From: Elainella saxicola E1
Lineage (GTDB): Bacteria; Cyanobacteriota; Cyanobacteriia; Elainellales; Elainellaceae
Assembly (NCBI GenBank): GCA_002796835.1
Contig: LUGL01000023.1
Coordinates: forward strand, 122,656-161,438
Reading direction: 5' to 3'
DNA: 38,783 nt
Part shown: one piece after another, positions 35,643 to 38,783 of the stretch
Layout: the number at the start of each line of letters is the position of its first letter
Position numbering within the stretch: position 1 is the stretch's first letter
Translations under genes and position numbers: made by a program
Notes under the pieces: generated by a model
Told to the model about the DNA's origin: nothing
The model's database searches: none
What the model saw: only the letters and a program-made list of their open reading frames with translations

Positions 35643-38246
35643 CTACCGAGTCCAAGAGGGAAGACAGATTACTCGAAAACCGCTGTCATCGTGCTGATTA
35701 TTCGGAGTATACCGATCGCGGCGAGCAGAGCGGCAGTAGTCTGGGGAAGTGTACCAGGAACCACCCCGCAGCAGCCTATACCGATCATCTCCGTCCGTGA
35801 TCCAGGCACTTCCGTTAGTCGGTGCTGCTTCATAAGACGGATGCCAATGATCTAGGCACCATTCACAGACGTTGTCGTGCATATCAAATAGACCGAAGGC
35901 ATTCACTACACCAAAACTGCCAACCTCGGTGGTTTTCTCGCGAAATATACCCTCAGCCCCATCTCCATAAGTATCGACACCTCTGTAATTGGCAATCTCT
36001 GTGGAAAGTGTGCCGCCAAAGTGAAATGGCATCGTTGTACCACCTCGACAAGCATATTCCCACTCGGCTTCGCTGGGGAGACGATAGGTTTTACCCGTAT
36101 GTTGAGATAATCGGGCACAAAACTCCATCGCCGCGTACCAGGATACTGTCTCAACGGGTCGATTATCTCCCTTATAACTAGCTGGGTCTGGATTCAGTTC
36201 TCGGTCTACTTTGGGTAACCCTGCGACAAATCGCCATTGTGCTTGAGTAATCGGGTTTTGACTCATTGAGAAAGCAGATACCGTTACCAAATGCTGTGTT
36301 TCCACATCCACTCCTTTGGTGTCGTCATAATAGGACGCATACCAATCTCGATGCGCTTCATCAGCAGGCGATCCCATCAGGAATTCTCCGGCTGGAATAT
36401 TCACCAGATCCAGAGTCAGGTTCTCTGTGAGTGGTTCTCTCCAAACGGGGATAGATTTAATCTGAGTTATAAACTGTCCCGCGTTTAACTCAACCAGCAA
36501 CATTAGCACAGGTTCTCCACTGGCAGCACCAATCAAGCTTAGCGCTCTGGCTGCACCCTGACGGATCGGCAAAGGCTGATCCTTATTTTCCAATAGCTGG
36601 CGCAGTTCAGTTTGCTTCGCTTTCATCAGCCCCAGCGATTCTGCCGCACTGCGTCGGAGTGCCAAATCTTCAGTGGAGTTGATCAAGAGCGCCAGCAAAT
36701 TATCCGCGCCAATTCCCAGCTTTCCTAACGTTTGCGCTGCCGCCTGCCTTGCCTCCATCTCCTGATTGCGGTTCTCCATCATCCCAATCAGGTTGGGTTG
36801 CGCCGATCTTGCCGCTATTCCTCGCTTGCCCAAATCTTCTGCCGCTCGAATGCGGAATTCTAACTCTGGAGCCGAGAGATCTGAGATCAATATCCGAACC
36901 CGGCGTTTCTCTTCCTCCTGCCGCAATGTTTCGAGGTCTAACTTCGCTTTGTGGGCAAGTTTTTCTGGTAATCCATCAGGGATTTGGGCTTCCTTCTGTT
37001 TCGCCAAACAACAATCCCGTACCGCCAGTAAAAATCCCTTAATCGTGTCAGATGAGCTTTCATTCTTCTGCAAAATTGGATCAATCGAATCCAAAAACTC
37101 CTGCCAGAATTGCTCTCGGTTCTCTTGGCTCCGGCTTTGCTTGACTAAATAAGTTGCAGCTAGATATTCTGCCAAGGGATCAAGCACAACCCGGATTTTG
37201 TCCCCTGGTTCTAGAGTTTGCACCAACCGTAAGCGTTCCTCCAAATAGTTCAAACTGTCAGAGCAAGCCTTCTCTTGAGCTTTGGGGTCTTCTGCGGACT
37301 GGGTTGCTTGTAAAGCTTTAATAACATCTTCTCGCGGAGCAGTAGTCGGGAAATAAGTTCCTTTCAGACATTCCCAAGCGATCACCAGAGCCTCTCGCTG
37401 AACTTCTTGATTCTCGCGCCGATTATCAGGAATCGTACTGTTGAGTTGGTTGATATAGCTGAGCATCAACTCCTGTACGGAAGTGGGTGGTAAGTCCCCA
37501 GATCCCTCCTTTCGCTGAATACTCATCATCTTGTCTGTATAGAGCTTCACCATCAATACTGTGATATCTCGTTCTACCATTCGACATAGGCGATCGCGGG
37601 CAGCCTCGTATTCATAATCTATAAATGGATCTTTGTCTAAAGCATCATCTTGCTTGACTAGCTCGTTCACGTACAACTTCATGAAACCAATCAGGCGATT
37701 GGCTTCAATTCGCTGAGGTTTTATGATGGTTCTGTTAGGCGTATCGCTCAAGGAGCTGTCTAGACGAGAGGTGATCACCACTGCCTTGACCGGAGAATTA
37801 TCTATGGCATTTCTGACTTGATCCTGAGTTACTTTGCCCATTTCCGAGAAGTGATCCACAATCACCAGAATGCGTTGCCATTCCAGTAGCTTCTCTAGCA
37901 GATTGGTAGGGATATTCTCTGGAGGACGGTTTGCCTTACTGATCCAGGCGTTAAGCTGTACGCGAATAGCTTCAACCAACGTCTTTTTATCATCCAGTTC
38001 AGTTTCAATCAATACAGGCAGCAGACGATGGGCAGTAAGCTCTTTCTTCAGTCCCCATTGGGCAATCTGACAAGCCAAACTGGTTTTCCCGGCTCCTCCC
38101 TCTCCCACAATCAGCAGCACTGCCGGTCGTTTTTGAAAGGCAGCAGTCAGATCACTGCCGCTGAGCGAATTGATAGTCTGCTCTTTTAGATCAATGAACC
38201 GCTTGAGCTGAACGGGCAGCACAACATGGATCCTCCGGTCCTGCAC
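35643..38246 (-). CDS. NACHT ATPase-HEAT repeat-FGE-like STAND protein, probably 5'-truncated by an insertion sequence
   Basis: The 867 residues hold a NACHT-type NTPase (Walker A GEGGAGKTS with Lys54; Walker B ILVIVDHF with Asp131) and a helical region. HEAT-like repeats follow at about 460-590 (RIRAAEDLGKRGIAARSAQP, EARQAAAQTLGKLGI, LRRSAAESLGLMKA). A C-terminal formylglycine-generating-enzyme/lectin-like domain from about 605 (NIPAGEFLMGSP, RLPSEAEWEYACRGG, LRGGSWYTSPDYC) completes it. STAND proteins of this kind act as stimulus-triggered switches in signalling or anti-phage conflict. The first residues look internal: the P-loop starts at residue 48, no effector precedes it, and the ORF opens (GTG 38246) three bases from an insertion-sequence end. 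The original N-terminus was probably cut off. The FGE-like domain lacks the first catalytic Cys. Confidence 0.85.
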   Translation of the reverse strand: MQDRRIHVVLPVQLKRFIDLKEQTINSLSGSDLTAAFQKRPAVLLIVGEGGAGKTSLACQIAQWGLKKELTAHRLLPVLIETELDDKKTLVEAIRVQLNAWISKANRPPENIPTNLLEKLLEWQRILVIVDHFSEMGKVTQDQVRNAIDNSPVKAVVITSRLDSSLSDTPNRTIIKPQRIEANRLIGFMKLYVNELVKQDDALDKDPFIDYEYEAARDRLCRMVERDITVLMVKLYTDKMMSIQRKEGSGDLPPTSVQELMLSYINQLNSTIPDNRRENQEVQREALVIAWECLKGTYFPTTAPREDVIKALQATQSAEDPKAQEKACSDSLNYLEERLRLVQTLEPGDKIRVVLDPLAEYLAATYLVKQSRSQENREQFWQEFLDSIDPILQKNESSSDTIKGFLLAVRDCCLAKQKEAQIPDGLPEKLAHKAKLDLETLRQEEEKRRVRILISDLSAPELEFRIRAAEDLGKRGIAARSAQPNLIGMMENRNQEMEARQAAAQTLGKLGIGADNLLALLINSTEDLALRRSAAESLGLMKAKQTELRQLLENKDQPLPIRQGAARALSLIGAASGEPVLMLLVELNAGQFITQIKSIPVWREPLTENLTLDLVNIPAGEFLMGSPADEAHRDWYASYYDDTKGVDVETQHLVTVSAFSMSQNPITQAQWRFVAGLPKVDRELNPDPASYKGDNRPVETVSWYAAMEFCARLSQHTGKTYRLPSEAEWEYACRGGTTMPFHFGGTLSTEIANYRGVDTYGDGAEGIFREKTTEVGSFGVVNAFGLFDMHDNVCEWCLDHWHPSYEAAPTNGSAWITDGDDRYRLLRGGSWYTSPDYCRSARRDRYTPNNQHDDSGFRVICLPSWTR

Positions 38247-38248
38247 AG

Positions 38249-38783
38249 CAGGGTTGTTTCAAAGTAAGGAGAGAAAAATTAAACTAAGGCTCAATCGTCG
38301 CAATGGTTGAATCAATCATGAATCTCATTGACCACCTCAAACAAGTGCCAGAGTTTCGTGCTGCTCGCGGTCAACGTCATCCGCTTTGGCTGATTTTGCT
38401 GTTGATTATCCTAGGAGCAATGATGGGCTACTGGGGCTATCGTCCTTTAGCTGAGTTTGTTGCACTCTACGGTCGTGACATCTGCCGCAAACTAGACATT
38501 GCTGAAGACACCAAACTCCCCTCCTACTCAACTTTTCGCCGTATCATGCAACAGTTGGATTATCAGGTGCTAGCAGCCCTGTTCACCGACTGGGTGCAAT
38601 CTTACCAACCTGTCACAGCCGGAGAATGGTTCAGTGCCGATGGCAAAAGCATCAGAAGCAGTGTGACCGACTATGACCAAGCAGAGCAGAACTTTGTCAG
38701 CTTAGTCTCGCTATTTGCCCACCAACGCGGCGTGGTACAAGCCGTCATGCCGATGGAGAACAAGCTGATGAGTGAACAAGAAG
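38249..38783 (+). mobile_element. ISAs1-type insertion sequence, left part (runs off window)
   Basis: The element is inferred from its transposase and from a plausible left end CAGGGTTGTTTCA at 38249, 54 bases before the transposase start. The right end, its inverted repeat and any target duplication are outside the window, so the exact boundary is a proposal. The position coincides with the opening of the NACHT reading frame. Confidence 0.6.
38303..38783 (+). CDS. ISAs1 family transposase (3'-truncated by window edge)
   Basis: About 160 residues are visible in an open frame to the window end. The N-terminal helical segment (HLKQVPEFRAARGQRHPLW, then GAMMGYWGYRPLAEFV) is the DDE_Tnp_1-associated domain typical of ISAs1/H-repeat transposases. 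It is followed by the start of the DDE domain with SADGKSIRSS carrying the first catalytic Asp, and VSLFAHQRGVVQAVMPME. Start ATG 38303 (MVESIMNLI); ATG 38318 is also possible. The enzyme moves the element by cut-and-paste. No frameshift or stop is seen so far, so it may be intact. Confidence 0.9.
   Translation, partial: MVESIMNLIDHLKQVPEFRAARGQRHPLWLILLLIILGAMMGYWGYRPLAEFVALYGRDICRKLDIAEDTKLPSYSTFRRIMQQLDYQVLAALFTDWVQSYQPVTAGEWFSADGKSIRSSVTDYDQAEQNFVSLVSLFAHQRGVVQAVMPMENKLMSEQE

Noticed and set aside
35643-35760. Possible diversity-generating retroelement target at the end of the NACHT gene
   Set aside because: No template repeat or reverse transcriptase is present nearby, so it is kept only as a question in the findings and not annotated as a retroelement.

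Overview
The window is from a cyanobacterium. The evidence is the palindrome GCGATCGC (HIP1) recurring inside genes (for example 581-588 and 4982-4989), NtcA-type boxes GTAN8TAC in the urea transport region, two small proteins of families essentially confined to cyanobacteria and plastids (DUF1824, DUF3143), a DUF1400 secreted hydrolase, and ClpC and LysA of cyanobacterial type. I cannot name the genus. No rRNA, tRNA or CRISPR array was recognised.

Layout. 1-2242: the end of an APC-type amino acid permease, a lipoprotein DNA/RNA endonuclease, and a small four-cysteine protein on the minus strand. 2243-2772: AT-rich intergenic DNA. 2773-7848: DUF1824, NAD-dependent DNA ligase (ligA), a DUF1400 alpha/beta hydrolase, and DUF3143. 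7878-11045, minus strand: lysA, cdaA (c-di-AMP synthase) and uppS (undecaprenyl-PP synthase), a cell-wall and second-messenger cluster. 11171-14552: rimI-type acetyltransferase and clpC with its terminator. 14574-14699: a short remnant resembling the tail of an Uma2 protein. 14702-22483: the urea block, urease accessory genes ureE, ureF and ureG followed by the five-gene urea ABC transporter urtABCDE. 22493-28742, minus strand: a CPA1 Na+/H+ antiporter and an RND efflux pump with its adaptor. 28743-30328: mostly non-coding DNA with a decaying aldo/keto reductase pseudogene. 30329-34997: a DUF4142 lipoprotein, a family 4 glycosyltransferase, a membrane-anchored protein joining a GH108-like domain to a trypsin-like protease, and a DUF389 membrane protein. 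35568-38783: a NACHT-HEAT-FGE-like STAND protein whose 5' end abuts an ISAs1-type insertion sequence that runs off the window.

How the genes work together. UrtABCDE imports urea under nitrogen control, and UreE/F/G deliver nickel to urease, whose structural genes are not here. The urtA promoter has a textbook NtcA class II layout. A second perfect NtcA box lies just before a strong terminator between urtA and urtB; its predicted start point falls inside the terminator hairpin, so transcripts from it would escape termination. This arrangement could set the ratio of binding protein to permease and ATPase subunits, and it is the most testable new idea in the window.

The right edge is the accessory part: a large signalling/defence-like NACHT protein with a degenerate formylglycine-generating-enzyme fold at its C-terminus, apparently beheaded by an insertion sequence. 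Other signs of rearrangement are the aldo/keto reductase pseudogene and the Uma2-like remnant beside ureE.
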